A program made the translations under genes and the position numbers. A stretch of 26,339 bases of DNA from T1Sed10-7 sp047921175 (lineage in GTDB: Bacteria > Actinomycetota > Nitriliruptoria > Nitriliruptorales > Nitriliruptoraceae). Under the pieces are notes generated by a model. It was not told the origin of the DNA. It searched no databases and saw nothing but the letters and a program-made list of their open reading frames with translations. The DNA lies in contig JBLRWQ010000043.1 of the NCBI GenBank assembly GCA_047921175.1, positions 1-26,339 on the forward strand, read 5' to 3'. This document shows, one piece after another, positions 1 to 7,536 of the stretch (positions are counted from its first letter, which is position 1; every line of letters begins with the position of its first letter).

Positions 1-76
1 CCAACACCTGACGCGGAGGGCGACGCGCAGCCCAGGCGTGCAGGCCGGCACCATCGAGCACCACGGTCACGCTCAC
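1..76 (-). CDS. PIN-domain ribonuclease toxin, N-terminal fragment cut by window edge
   Basis: Only the first 25 codons are in the window; the gene runs off the left edge. The translation begins (V)SVTVVLDGAGLHAWAARR. A run of hydrophobic residues ending in Leu-Asp followed by small residues is the typical first strand and first metal-binding Asp of a PIN domain, the fold of VapC-type RNases. The GTG start (76-74) shares bases with the TGA stop of the upstream ribbon-helix-helix antitoxin gene (GTGA overlap), so the two are translationally coupled, the usual antitoxin-then-toxin order. A start at the GTG of 70-68 is also possible. The family call rests on a short fragment plus context; the rest of the acidic active site cannot be seen. 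Confidence 0.6.
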   Translation of the reverse strand, partial: MSVTVVLDGAGLHAWAARRPPRQVL

Positions 77-372
77 GGCAGGCGCACGCCGGCGCGTTCG
101 GCCATCTCCGCGATCTCGTCCTCCGAGGGGCGGTCCTCGGGATGCGCGTCGTAGATGGCGTCGAGTCGCATGCCCACGATCACCGCCTGGAGCGCCTCCT
201 CGAGCGCATGCGTCGTCGCCTCCGACACGCTGTCGATGAGACCGCGGTCAGCCAACCGACGGAACGCTTCCGCCAGCGGGACCGGAACGGTCACCGACAC
301 CGGCTTCGTCGTCGCACCTCGACGGGCAGCGGACAGCGCCTCGGACAACTCGTCGATCAGTTCCGCGTCCAT
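73..372 (-). CDS. Ribbon-helix-helix-like antitoxin of a type II toxin-antitoxin pair
   Basis: A 99-residue acidic protein. Residues around 22-58 have the pattern of a MetJ/Arc/CopG-type fold: a short beta strand (KPVSVTVPVP), a helix (LAEAFRRLADRG), a turn with SVSEATT and a second helix (HALEEALQAVI). The C-terminal third is acidic (HPEDRPSEDEIAEMAE), as expected for the toxin-neutralising tail. An in-frame GTG at 378 lies inside the Shine-Dalgarno sequence. I prefer ATG at 372 because GGGAGGG (384-378) sits 6 bases upstream of it. The stop overlaps the PIN gene start by GTGA. A 21-bp palindrome lies 25 bases upstream, so autorepression is likely. No close named family was recognised; a VapB/ParD-like role is inference. 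Confidence 0.65.
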   Translation of the reverse strand: MDAELIDELSEALSAARRGATTKPVSVTVPVPLAEAFRRLADRGLIDSVSEATTHALEEALQAVIVGMRLDAIYDAHPEDRPSEDEIAEMAERAGVRLP

Positions 373-397
373 CGCCACCCTCCCAGCGCCGACCTGT

Positions 398-418
398 CAT
401 CGTATGGGCTATACGATG
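398..418. promoter_or_regulatory. Palindromic operator candidate of the RHH/PIN toxin-antitoxin operon
   Basis: Perfect 8-bp inverted repeat CATCGTAT / ATACGATG with a 5-base spacer. It lies 25 bases upstream of the antitoxin ATG. On the minus strand it contains TATAGC, a possible -10 element. It is an AT-richer island in very GC-rich DNA. Autorepression by the antitoxin at such a palindrome is the norm for type II loci; binding here is inferred. Confidence 0.55.
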
Positions 419-517
419 CCAGGAGACGAGCAGCCACCGCCGATCATCCACAGGGGATGCGGAACCGACGGACGCTTCCACGACAGCACCCGAAACGGCG
501 ACCGAACCTCCCGGACA

Positions 518-532
518 GCCACCTGCGGTGGC
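518..532 (-). terminator. Short hairpin after hicB
   Basis: GCCACC-tgc-GGTGGC, a 6-bp stem with a 3-base loop, beginning 11 bases past the hicB stop. There is no T tract, as is common in high-GC actinobacteria. It may end the hicAB transcript. Confidence 0.35.
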
Positions 533-543
533 GACTGCGGGTG

Positions 544-789
544 TTACGCGGAGCTGATCAGGTGGTCTCGGTTCTCGATCTGGGAGACCTGCGAGGGCGT
601 GACGCCGAGGAGCTGCGCGACATCGCGGACCGTCAGCCCGGCTGCTCGGAGTTCGGCGACCGCGGCAGGGGTCTGACGGTGCACCCGGTCGCTGAGCTCC
701 GCCACTTCACGGCGAAGCGCGAGGACATCGTGCGCCACGAGTGACCACCAGCCGCCCTCACGGGTGGCGGTGACCTGAGAGGCGGTCAT
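544..789 (-). CDS. hicB: HicB-like antitoxin with C-terminal helix-turn-helix
   Basis: An 81-residue protein. The N-terminus (TASQVTATREGGWWSLVAHD) resembles the first strands of HicB antitoxins, which read roughly 'YTVTAEREGDWWVV'. Residues about 45-72 (AELRAAGLTVRDVAQLLGVTPSQVSQIEN) form a clear helix-turn-helix of the kind found at the C-terminus of many actinobacterial HicB proteins. The middle is shorter than in a full HicB fold, which may reflect divergence or a deletion. ATG 789 overlaps the stop of the hicA reading frame by ATGA, giving the toxin-first order usual for hicAB. Likely role: neutralises HicA and represses the operon. Because hicA is frameshifted, this may now be an orphan regulator. 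Confidence 0.6.
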   Translation of the reverse strand: MTASQVTATREGGWWSLVAHDVLALRREVAELSDRVHRQTPAAVAELRAAGLTVRDVAQLLGVTPSQVSQIENRDHLISSA

Positions 790-999
790 GCCCACCACTC
801 CTCTCCGAGCCTGGCTGCCGTCTGGCGCAGGATCGACCTGACCGTGCCCTGAAGCGATCTCGCGGTGGTTCGGGATCGGGATGCGCAGACCGTCGAGCGA
901 GAAGACCTCGTGACCGCCGGTGTTGCGTACCGACGTGCACCCGAGCCCCGCGGCGCTTGCAGCGTCACGAGGCTGTCGGATGAGGTCGCGTCGCCTCAT
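786..999 (-). pseudogene. hicA: Frameshifted HicA-type mRNA interferase toxin
   Basis: The first part from ATG 999 reads MRRRDLIRQ, then VRNTGGHEVFSLDGLRIPIPNHREIA. This carries the HicA double-stranded-RNA-binding fold with the catalytic-type His in GGH and the PxPNH strand. The conserved continuation LQGTVRSILRQTA is present but in another frame, ending at the TGA of 788-786. The break is near 850-858: one inserted base (or a 2-base deletion) would join the frames. Without it the first frame runs on through hicB to 544. HicA is normally a 60-80 residue RNase that cleaves mRNA. The gene may be a true pseudogene, perhaps from escape from toxicity, or a sequencing error in a GC-rich run. Confidence 0.6.
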
Positions 1000-1040
1000 G
1001 AGCGCAGGTGTCGATGCTGCACAGCGTCAAGTTCAGGCGA

Positions 1041-1056
1041 TGCACGTACCTGTGCA
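1041..1056. promoter_or_regulatory. Inverted repeat upstream of hicAB
   Basis: TGCAC-gtacct-GTGCA, a 5-bp inverted repeat with a 6-base spacer, about 42 bases before the hicA start. A TTGACG at minus-strand 1031-1026 could be a -35. The 134-base gap from 1000 to 1133 holds no gene that I can see. It is a weak candidate for the HicB operator. Confidence 0.22.
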
Positions 1057-1133
1057 CAACCGCCCTGCCCTCCCGGCGCCGCAGCGTGACTGCTTCCCGA
1101 GGCGATCCCACGGAGGGCGGCGGCACGACCTGG

Positions 1134-1883
1134 TCAGCCGACCCGCCGCGGCGGGCCGACCCGGACCTCGACGTCGCCGCCGGCCAGCACGTGGTCCGGC
1201 GGCCGGTCGCCGACCCGGTAGCCCGCGGCCGCGACCAGCTGGTCGTCGAGGTGGAGCACCCGGGCCGCGCGCAGCGGCCACGGCCCGTGGTCGACCCGGG
1301 CGCGCAGGAGGTGCCCGCGCGGGGTCGCGGCGTACAGGGACCACCGGGCTGACAGGAAGTCGTCCAGCGGGGTGCGCTGATCGTCGGCGAGCCGGGCCCC
1401 GAGCTCCACGATCACGTGGCTGCGGACCCCGCGAGGTGCAGGCCAGCGACGCTCCGCGCGGTAGGCGAGCCGGTCCCCGCGCTGCCCGAGCCACATGCGG
1501 GACGCCGCGTAGGGCAGCTGGTAGCCGAGCCGGGCCAGCAGCGTCGGTGCCCAGCGGGTGATGTCGAGGGAGTGGAAGTACACCCCGCGACCGCCGTCGG
1601 GTCCGACCACGTAGGTCCGGACGTTGGTCTCCGGGAAGGTCCCCTGCGGGAGCGGGAGCCGCGCCGGCCGGAGGCCGATCCCGGCCATGCGGAACGGGAC
1701 CAGCCCGACGTAGGCCCGGCCCTCGTGGACGTCCGGCTCGAGCCCGGCGGGCAGTAGCCCGGCCACCTCATCGGGCGCAAGCGCCCAGTGCAGGTAGGTC
1801 AGCGCCTCCCAGCGCATCGTCAGCAGCGGCCGCTCGACCGACTGGGTCGGCGTCGGCTGGATCGGTTCGGTCGGGGCGCGCAT
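1134..1883 (-). CDS. DUF2071 (YqjF family) protein
   Basis: A 249-residue protein with the hallmarks of the YqjF/DUF2071 family. These are an N-terminal RWEALTYLHWAL segment, PAGLEPDVHEGRAYVGLVPFRM (residues about 44-66), FPETNVRTYVVG (about 83-94) and GVYFHSLD (about 100-107). The family is widespread in actinobacteria and bacilli; its biochemical role is not established. It is the last gene of the dehydrogenase operon, 34 bases after the E3 stop and on the same strand. ATG 1883 lacks a strong Shine-Dalgarno; the internal ATG at 1817 has none either, so the longer form is kept. Whether it takes part in branched-chain metabolism or is a passenger cannot be told. Confidence 0.8.
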   Translation of the reverse strand: MRAPTEPIQPTPTQSVERPLLTMRWEALTYLHWALAPDEVAGLLPAGLEPDVHEGRAYVGLVPFRMAGIGLRPARLPLPQGTFPETNVRTYVVGPDGGRGVYFHSLDITRWAPTLLARLGYQLPYAASRMWLGQRGDRLAYRAERRWPAPRGVRSHVIVELGARLADDQRTPLDDFLSARWSLYAATPRGHLLRARVDHGPWPLRAARVLHLDDQLVAAAGYRVGDRPPDHVLAGGDVEVRVGPPRRVG

Positions 1884-1917
1884 ACCCGGGCTTCGGAGCC
1901 GCGCACCATCCCGGCCG

Positions 1918-3351
1918 TCAGCGTCCGTGCAGGGGCAGGCCCGCGGCGGCCAGGTAGGCCTCGCCCAGCGCCTCGGCCACCGACGGGTGGGCGTGCGTCA
2001 GGGTGGCAAGCTCCGCCGGTACCGCGCCCCAGGTGGTGACCGGGGTGGCCGCGGCGATCAGCTCGGTCGCCTGCGGGCCGACCACGTGCACGCCGAGGAT
2101 GCTGCCGGCCTCGCCCGGTGCGCCGACGGGTACCGGTCCGGTCAGGCGCACGAGCTTCACGAGCCCGTCCTGTCCGGCGATGATGGCCTTGGCGTTGCCG
2201 GCCAGGCTGGTCGTGGTGATCTCGACGTGCTCGTCGCCGTAGCGGGCACGCGCCTCGGCCTCGGTCAGCCCGACCGAGGCGACCTCCGGGTGGCTGTAGG
2301 TCACCCGCGGGGTCTGGACGTGGTCCACCGGCGGCACGTCGAGGCCGGCGATGCGGTCGGCGACGACCTTGCCCTCGGCGAAGGCGGCATGGGCCAGCGC
2401 CAGGGTCGGCCGGACGTCCCCGACGGCCCACAGGCCGGGTACCGCCGTCGCACCCCAGGCGTCGGTGACGACCGCCCCGCGCTCGTCCAGGATCCCGAGC
2501 TCCGCCGCGCCGGTGTCCTCGGTCCGGGGCCGGCGGCCCACGGCCACGAGCACCCGGTCGGCGGTCAGCCGCCGGGCCGTCCCGTCGACCTCCACCTCGA
2601 CGTGCGCGACCCCGTCCGTCACCGCGACGCCCCGGACCCGTGCGGTTGTCAGCACCTCGATGCCGCGGCGGCGGTAGGCCCGCTCCAGCGCAGACGAGCT
2701 GTCGGCGTCCTCCAGCGGCAGCAGCCGGTCCAGCGCCTCCACGACCGTCACCTGGGTACCGAAGGGCGCCCACATGGAGGCGAACTCGACCCCGATCGCC
2801 CCGCCGCCGATGATCACCGCCCGCTCGGGCGCCGCGGTGAACCACAGGGCCTGGTCGCTGGTCTGCACCACCTCGCCGTCGACCGCGACCCCCGGCACCT
2901 CGGCCGGGACGGAGCCGGTCGCCAACACCACGTTCCCGGCCTCCAGCACCGAGGTGGTCCCGTCCGGCGCGGTCACCTCGACCGCGACGCCGTCGCCGTC
3001 CGGCACCAGCCGGCCGCGGCCGTGGATGCGGGTGGTGCGGAGCGCGGCGAGCTGGTCGAGGCCCTTCGTGAGCCGGGTCACCACCCCGTCGCGGAAGGCG
3101 GCCAGGCCCGCACCGTCGAGCCCGCCGACCGCGACCTCGAGCCCCAGCACCTCGGCGCGGGCGAGCTCGTCGCGGACCCCCGCCACGTGCAGGATCGCCT
3201 TCGACGGGACGCAGCCGCGCTGCAGGCAGGTCCCGCCGAGCAGGTCCTCCTCCACCAGGGCCACGTCCAGGCCACGCACCCCGGCCCGGAAGGCGGTGGC
3301 GTAGCCGCCGGGGCCGCCCCCGACGACCACCACGTCGTTGCGGGCGCTCAC
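1918..3351 (-). CDS. lpdA: Dihydrolipoyl dehydrogenase (E3) of the 2-oxoacid dehydrogenase complex
   Basis: A 477-residue flavoprotein that reoxidises the dihydrolipoyl arm of E2 with NAD+. The N-terminal FAD site is VVVGGGPGGYATA (about 8-20). The redox disulfide is GGTCLQRGCVPSK, with Cys42 and Cys47 in the usual C-x4-C spacing. The NAD site is VIIGGGAIGVEFASM, followed by ATGSVPAEVPG and VGDVRPT motifs. The C-terminal catalytic pair is in HAHPSVAE (His455, Glu460). The reading frame is open upstream to 3957, but that part is antisense-like composition over the E2 gene. The GTG at 3351 overlaps the E2 stop (GTGA) and begins directly at the FAD strand, so it is the start. The gene belongs to the operon E1alpha-E1beta-E2-E3, so this E3 is probably dedicated to that complex. 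Confidence 0.93.
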   Translation of the reverse strand: MSARNDVVVVGGGPGGYATAFRAGVRGLDVALVEEDLLGGTCLQRGCVPSKAILHVAGVRDELARAEVLGLEVAVGGLDGAGLAAFRDGVVTRLTKGLDQLAALRTTRIHGRGRLVPDGDGVAVEVTAPDGTTSVLEAGNVVLATGSVPAEVPGVAVDGEVVQTSDQALWFTAAPERAVIIGGGAIGVEFASMWAPFGTQVTVVEALDRLLPLEDADSSSALERAYRRRGIEVLTTARVRGVAVTDGVAHVEVEVDGTARRLTADRVLVAVGRRPRTEDTGAAELGILDERGAVVTDAWGATAVPGLWAVGDVRPTLALAHAAFAEGKVVADRIAGLDVPPVDHVQTPRVTYSHPEVASVGLTEAEARARYGDEHVEITTTSLAGNAKAIIAGQDGLVKLVRLTGPVPVGAPGEAGSILGVHVVGPQATELIAAATPVTTWGAVPAELATLTHAHPSVAEALGEAYLAAAGLPLHGR

Positions 3352-4835
3352 TGGTGCAGCAGCAGCCGGCCGGGCTGCTCGCAGAGCGTCGCGACCTCGG
3401 TCACGAACCGGCCCGCCTCGCCGCCGTCGCAGATGCGGTGGTCGAAGGCGAGCGTGAACCGTCCGACCCGCCGGATCGCGAGCTCCGGCCGGCCGTCCGT
3501 GTCGTGGACGACCCATGGCCGCTCCCGGATCGCACCCACCCCCAGGATCGCGGCCTCCGGATGGTTGATGATCGGGTCGCCGTCGTCGTTGCCGAAGGCG
3601 CCGTAGTTGTTGACCGTGAAGGTGCCGCCGGTCAGCTCGGCCGGGGTGAGCGTCCCGTCGCGGGCGGCGTCGGCCAGCCGTTCGAGCTCCCGGGCCAGCT
3701 CCAGGGTGGAGCGGGCGTGGGCGTCGGTGATGACCGGCACGACCAGCCCGCGGTCGGTGTCGGCGGCAACGCCGAGGTGGATCGGCTCGAGCAGCTCGAT
3801 GCGGCCGCCGTCGGCCTCCCGGTGGATGCGGGCGTTGAGGGTCGGGAAGCGCCGCAGCGCCACGACCACGGCCCGGCAGATGAGCGCGAAGGGGGTGATG
3901 CGCACGTCGTGCCCCTCGTCGTTGGCCTGCCCGGTGAGCACGTCCCGCAGCTCCCACAGCGCGGTGAGGTCCGCGTCACGGGAACAGGTTGCCGACGGGA
4001 TCTCGCGCCGGGAGGTCTCCATCTTCTCCACGATGCGCCGCCGGATGCCCCGGATCTGCTCGACCTCGCCGGGGCGTCGGCCGCGGAACCCGACCACAGC
4101 GGGTGGGGCGGGTGCGGTCGACGCGGCGGTGGCCGCGGCTGGCGCGTCGGGCAGCGGGCCGGCCGCGGGCGCGGACGACCCGGCAGGCTCGCCGTGGCCG
4201 GTCGCCGTGGCCGCTGCGGCCTCCACCTCGGCCCGGGTGATGCTGCCGTCGGGGCCGGCGCCCGGCGCCAGCGCGGCCAGGTCGACGCCCAGGTCCGTGG
4301 CGAGCTTGCGCACGGGCGGCTTGGCCAGCACGGGCGCCGGTGCGGCCTCGGGCGTCCCCTCGGGAGCGGCACCCTCGGCAGCCGCACCCTCCGATGCCGC
4401 ACCGTCAACCGGGCCCCGCCGACGCCGACGCCGGCCGCCCGCCGCCTGGCCGTAGCCCACCAGCGGCTGCGGCTCCTCGTCGGCATCCAGCCCGGTGGAG
4501 CGCGGTACGGGGTCCGTCGCCGGTCCGGGGTCGACGTCGGCCGCGTCGTCCCCACCGCCCGGTGCGGCAGCCACCTCGGTGTCGGCGCCGACCGCGACGT
4601 CGATGCGGACCAGGACCGCACCGACCGGCACGACGTCGCCGACGTCCCCGATGCGCTCGACCACACGGCCCGCGAAGGGCGAGGGGACGTCCACCACGGC
4701 CTTGGCGGTCTCCACCTCGGCGATGGGGTCGTTGAGGCCGACGTGGTCGCCGACCTCGACGTGCCAGGAGACGAGCTCGCCGTCCTCCAGCCCCTCCCCC
4801 AGGTCGGGGAGCGTGAAGTCCCGGATGTCGGCCAC
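3348..4835 (-). CDS. bkdC: Branched-chain 2-oxoacid dehydrogenase E2 (dihydrolipoamide acyltransferase)
   Basis: A 495-residue core subunit of the complex that moves the acyl group from E1 to CoA. Residues 1-80 are one lipoyl domain with Lys45 in ETAKAVVDV as the lipoylation site. A linker with LVGYG and six arginines (135-140) is typical of branched-chain E2. An Ala/Glu/Gly/Pro-rich stretch (about 145-170) follows. Residues about 172-206 are the E1/E3-binding domain (KPPVRKLATDLGVDLAAL). After a second Ala/Pro linker comes the catalytic domain (about 255-495), with His466 and Asp470 in DHRICDGG. GTG 4835 has GAGGAGG 5 bases upstream. The E3 start overlaps its stop. The ETAK-type lipoyl site, the LVGYG linker and the E1 features favour branched-chain over pyruvate dehydrogenase, but substrate choice is inferred. 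Confidence 0.9.
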   Translation of the reverse strand: MADIRDFTLPDLGEGLEDGELVSWHVEVGDHVGLNDPIAEVETAKAVVDVPSPFAGRVVERIGDVGDVVPVGAVLVRIDVAVGADTEVAAAPGGGDDAADVDPGPATDPVPRSTGLDADEEPQPLVGYGQAAGGRRRRRRGPVDGAASEGAAAEGAAPEGTPEAAPAPVLAKPPVRKLATDLGVDLAALAPGAGPDGSITRAEVEAAAATATGHGEPAGSSAPAAGPLPDAPAAATAASTAPAPPAVVGFRGRRPGEVEQIRGIRRRIVEKMETSRREIPSATCSRDADLTALWELRDVLTGQANDEGHDVRITPFALICRAVVVALRRFPTLNARIHREADGGRIELLEPIHLGVAADTDRGLVVPVITDAHARSTLELARELERLADAARDGTLTPAELTGGTFTVNNYGAFGNDDGDPIINHPEAAILGVGAIRERPWVVHDTDGRPELAIRRVGRFTLAFDHRICDGGEAGRFVTEVATLCEQPGRLLLHQ

Positions 4836-4854
4836 GGCGACCTCCTCGGGTCGG

Positions 4855-5826
4855 TCAGTAGGCGAGCGAGCGCTCCACCAGGTCCAGGATGCGGTCCACG
4901 TCGGGCAGCCAGTAGGACTCGAGCTTCGCCGGCGGGTACGGGGTGTCGAACCCGGTGGCGCGCAGCACCGGGGCCTCGAGGTGGTAGAAGGCCGCCTCCT
5001 GGATGCGGGCAGCCACCTCGGCCCCGACGCCGAGGGTGCGCGGGGCCTCGTGCACCACGACCGCCCGGCCGGTCCGTCGGACGGAGGCCACGATCGCAGC
5101 GGTGTCGAGCGGGGACAGCGAGCGCAGATCCAGCACCTCCAGCGACCAGCCCTCCTCCTCGGCGGCCTCGGCGGCGTCCAGGGCGGTCCGCACCATCGGC
5201 CCGTAGCAGACCAGGGTCACGTCGCTGCCCGGCCTGCGGACCACGGCCTCGTGCGACGGGGGTGCGGCGACCGGCAGGTCCACCTCGGCCTTCATCCAGT
5301 AGCGGCGCTTGGGCTCCAGCACGATGACCGGGTCGTCGCTGGCGATCGCCTCCCGGGTCATCGCGTAGCCGTCCTCGGGGGTGCCCGGCGTGATGACCGT
5401 CAGCCCGGCGGTGTGGACCCAGTAGCTCTCCGGGGACTCGGAGTGGTGCTCGACCGCGCCGATGCCGCCGCCGTAGGGGATCCGCACGGTGACCGGCAGG
5501 CGCAGGGTGCCGCGGGACCGGTTGCGCAGCTTCGCGAGGTGGCTGACGAGCTGCTCGAAGGCCGGGTAGCTGAACCCGTCGAACTGCATCTCCGCGACCG
5601 GCCGGTAGCCGTACATGGCCAGCCCGATGGCGGTCCCGATGATGCCGGACTCAGCCAGCGGGGTGTCGAAGCAGCGGTCCTCCCCGAAGCGGGCCTGGAG
5701 CCCGTCGGTGACCCGGAACACCCCGCCGAGCCGCCCGACGTCCTCGCCGAGCACGAGGACCCGGTCGTCGGCCTCCATCGCGTCGGCCAGGGCGCGGTTG
5801 ATGGCCTGGGCCAGGGTGACGGTCAT
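4855..5826 (-). CDS. bkdB: Branched-chain 2-oxoacid dehydrogenase E1 beta subunit
   Basis: A 323-residue subunit that, with E1alpha, decarboxylates branched-chain keto acids using thiamine diphosphate and acylates the lipoyl arm. TLAQAINRALADAMEADDRVLVLGEDVG starts the pyrimidine-binding domain. Glu59 in DTPLAESG is the conserved Glu that activates the cofactor. The HHSESPE segment (127-133) and YWVHTAGLTVITPGTPEDG are standard for the family. The transketolase C-terminal domain occupies about 195-315. ATG 5826 overlaps the E1alpha stop (ATGA), implying coupled 1:1 synthesis. E2 begins 19 bases after the stop. Length and all key segments are intact. Confidence 0.92.
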   Translation of the reverse strand: MTVTLAQAINRALADAMEADDRVLVLGEDVGRLGGVFRVTDGLQARFGEDRCFDTPLAESGIIGTAIGLAMYGYRPVAEMQFDGFSYPAFEQLVSHLAKLRNRSRGTLRLPVTVRIPYGGGIGAVEHHSESPESYWVHTAGLTVITPGTPEDGYAMTREAIASDDPVIVLEPKRRYWMKAEVDLPVAAPPSHEAVVRRPGSDVTLVCYGPMVRTALDAAEAAEEEGWSLEVLDLRSLSPLDTAAIVASVRRTGRAVVVHEAPRTLGVGAEVAARIQEAAFYHLEAPVLRATGFDTPYPPAKLESYWLPDVDRILDLVERSLAY

Positions 5827-6944
5827 GCCGCACCCCCCTCGTCGTCGCCGGCCCGCTCCAGCTCGGCCCGCAGCTCCTCGCGCTGCGTGGCGAGATCGGC
5901 CCGTGCCGCGATCGTCACGTGGTCGAACAGCTCCAGCGGGTCGCCGTGGGGCGCGTCGTAGATGGCCGCGCGGATCGAGGTGGCGAGCTCGGCCGCCTCC
6001 TCCTCGAAGCGCCGTTCGGTGGCGTCGTCGAGCAGGTCGCGGCTGCGCAGGTGGTTGCGCATCCGCGCGATCGGGTCGGTGCGGGCCGCCTCCTCGAGCT
6101 CCTCCTTCGACCGGTAGCGCGAGGGATCGTCGGAGGTGGTGTGGGCCTCCATGCGGTAGGTCAGGGCCTCGATCAGGGCCGGCCCGTGCCCGTCACGGGC
6201 CCGCTCCACCGCCCGGCGGGTGACCGCGTAGGTCGCGAGCGGGTCGTTGCCGTCGCAGCGGTAGCCCGGCAGGCCGTAGCCGACCGCCTTGTGCGCCAGC
6301 GTCGGCGCGGCGGTCTGCTTCGCGAGCGGCACCGAGATGGCGTACTGGTTGTTCTGGACGAAGAAGACCACCGGGGCCTGCATGACCCCGGCGAAGGTCA
6401 TGGCCTCGTGGGGGTCCCCCTCGGAGGTCCCCCCGTCGCCGAAGTAGACCAGCGTCACCAGCGGGTTGCCGTCGAAGCGGGCACCCATCGCGAAGCCGGT
6501 GGCGTGCAGCGCCTGGGTCCCGATCGGGATCGTCAGCAGCGCGAAGCGGTGCGCGTACGGATCGTGATCGCTGAGCCAGGTCCCGCGGAACAGGTGCAGC
6601 AGGTCGGCCGGATCGACGTCGCGGACGATGGCCGCGCCCATCTCGCGGTAGGACGGGAAGATCCAGTCCTGTTCCTCGAGCGCCCACGCCGAGGCGACCT
6701 GCGCGGCCTCCTGCCCGAGGCAGGAGGCGTAGACGCCCAGCTGCCCCTGGCGCTGCAGGTTGATGGCCTCGCGGTCCGCCCGGCGGGTCAGCACCATCGC
6801 GCGGTGCATCGCCACGAGCTCCTCGTCGGCGAGCCCGATCGGATGGTCCGGGTCCGGGTGGTAGGTCCCGTCCGGGGCGAGCAGCCGGACCGGCTCGTCC
6901 GGTGGCAGCAGGGTGGCCGGGTCCAGGGTCGGGTCCGCTCCCAA
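5823..6944 (-). CDS. bkdA: Branched-chain 2-oxoacid dehydrogenase E1 alpha subunit
   Basis: A 373-residue subunit. The thiamine diphosphate/magnesium motif is GDGGTSEGD (169-177) ending in NN (198-199). The substrate-channel segment LTYRMEAHTTSDDPSRYR (about 255-272) is the form seen in branched-chain rather than pyruvate E1alpha. The N-terminal RLLAPDGTYHPD matches the short leader common in branched-chain E1alpha. The start is TTG 6944, supported by GAGGAGG 5 bases upstream; no better ATG or GTG is near. It is the first gene of the operon and is divergent from the universal stress gene across a 165-base gap that should hold both promoters. No regulator gene is next to it. Confidence 0.92.
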   Translation of the reverse strand: MGADPTLDPATLLPPDEPVRLLAPDGTYHPDPDHPIGLADEELVAMHRAMVLTRRADREAINLQRQGQLGVYASCLGQEAAQVASAWALEEQDWIFPSYREMGAAIVRDVDPADLLHLFRGTWLSDHDPYAHRFALLTIPIGTQALHATGFAMGARFDGNPLVTLVYFGDGGTSEGDPHEAMTFAGVMQAPVVFFVQNNQYAISVPLAKQTAAPTLAHKAVGYGLPGYRCDGNDPLATYAVTRRAVERARDGHGPALIEALTYRMEAHTTSDDPSRYRSKEELEEAARTDPIARMRNHLRSRDLLDDATERRFEEEAAELATSIRAAIYDAPHGDPLELFDHVTIAARADLATQREELRAELERAGDDEGGAA

Positions 6945-7012
6945 CGGGGCCTCCTCGACGTCGGCGACGCGGCCGTCCCCCTCCCGGGTCCGGACCGCCT
7001 CTTGTCCGTGCG

Positions 7013-7018
7013 ACCCTA
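7013..7018 (-). promoter_or_regulatory. Possible -10 element of the dehydrogenase operon
   Basis: TAGGGT on the minus strand fits the actinobacterial TAnnnT pattern and lies about 70 bases before the TTG start. TTGTGA at 7046-7041 is at a 22-base spacing, too long for a normal -35, so support is weak. Confidence 0.22.
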
Positions 7019-7073
7019 GACCTCGGCTCGCGCCGGTGCGTCACAACCGGGTGGTGCAGCGACGGTCCAGGGC

Positions 7074-7079
7074 TAGAGT
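7074..7079 (+). promoter_or_regulatory. Possible -10 element of the universal stress gene
   Basis: TAGAGT fits TAnnnT and lies 30 bases before the ATG, leaving a leader of about 24 bases that contains the Shine-Dalgarno GGAGAGGGAG. No clear -35 is seen. Confidence 0.3.
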
Positions 7080-7109
7080 GCGGGGCAGGCGAGCCAGGAG
7101 AGGGAGCGT

Positions 7110-7520
7110 ATGAAGATCGTCGCTGGGTTCTTGCGGTCACCGGAGGGGCGGTCAGCCCTGTCACGCGCGCTGGAGGAGACCCAGCTGCGCGATGGTGAGC
7201 TCCTGGTCGTGCACTCGATGCGCGGCGGGGAACGCGACGAGCTCGAGCAGGTCATGAGCTACCGCGAGGAGTTCGAGGCGCTGGAGACGCGGCTCCGAGA
7301 CTCCGGCGTGCGCTACCGGCTGATCGAGTACGCGCGTGGCAACGCGCCGTCGGAGGATCTGCTGCAGGCCTCGAAGGACGAGAACGCCGACATGATCGTG
7401 ATCGGCATCCGGCGTCGCTCGCCCGTGGGGAAGCTCATCCTCGGCTCGAACGCCCAGGACATCCTGCTGCATGCCGACTGCGCCGTCCTCGCGGTCAAGG
7501 CCTCGCGCGACGACGCGTAG
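7110..7520 (+). CDS. Universal stress protein, UspA family
   Basis: A 136-residue single-domain UspA fold. It begins KIVAGFLRSPEGRSAL, the usual first strand. It carries the ATP-binding signature near the C-terminus: Gly99, RRRSPVGK and LGSNAQDIL (Gly107, Gly112, Ser113), matching G-x2-G-x9-G-(S/T)-like loops of ATP-binding members. ATG 7110 follows GGAGAGGGAGCGT. The gene stands alone between the divergent dehydrogenase operon and a strong terminator. Family members bind nucleotides and help survival in stress or hypoxia; the specific role here is unknown. Confidence 0.88.
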   Translation: MKIVAGFLRSPEGRSALSRALEETQLRDGELLVVHSMRGGERDELEQVMSYREEFEALETRLRDSGVRYRLIEYARGNAPSEDLLQASKDENADMIVIGIRRRSPVGKLILGSNAQDILLHADCAVLAVKASRDDA

Positions 7521-7536
7521 TCGTCGACCGACGAAC

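Noticed and set aside
379..543. Possible additional small gene between the two toxin-antitoxin loci
   Set aside because: No frame with a Shine-Dalgarno and sensible composition; the interval is accounted for by an operator, a promoter and a hairpin.
544..999. A single 151-residue protein joining HicA and HicB segments
   Set aside because: The conserved end of HicA is in a different frame and its stop overlaps a good HicB start; the long frame results from a frameshift.
3352..3957. A long N-terminal extension of dihydrolipoyl dehydrogenase
   Set aside because: It lies over the E2 catalytic domain in another frame, is Arg/Gly-rich, and a GTG start overlapping the E2 stop begins exactly at the FAD fold.
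1927..5961. Long plus-strand open frames opposite the dehydrogenase operon
   Set aside because: They are Arg/Gly/Pro/His-rich with no recognisable domain, typical of antisense frames in GC-rich DNA, while the minus-strand genes have intact catalytic motifs.
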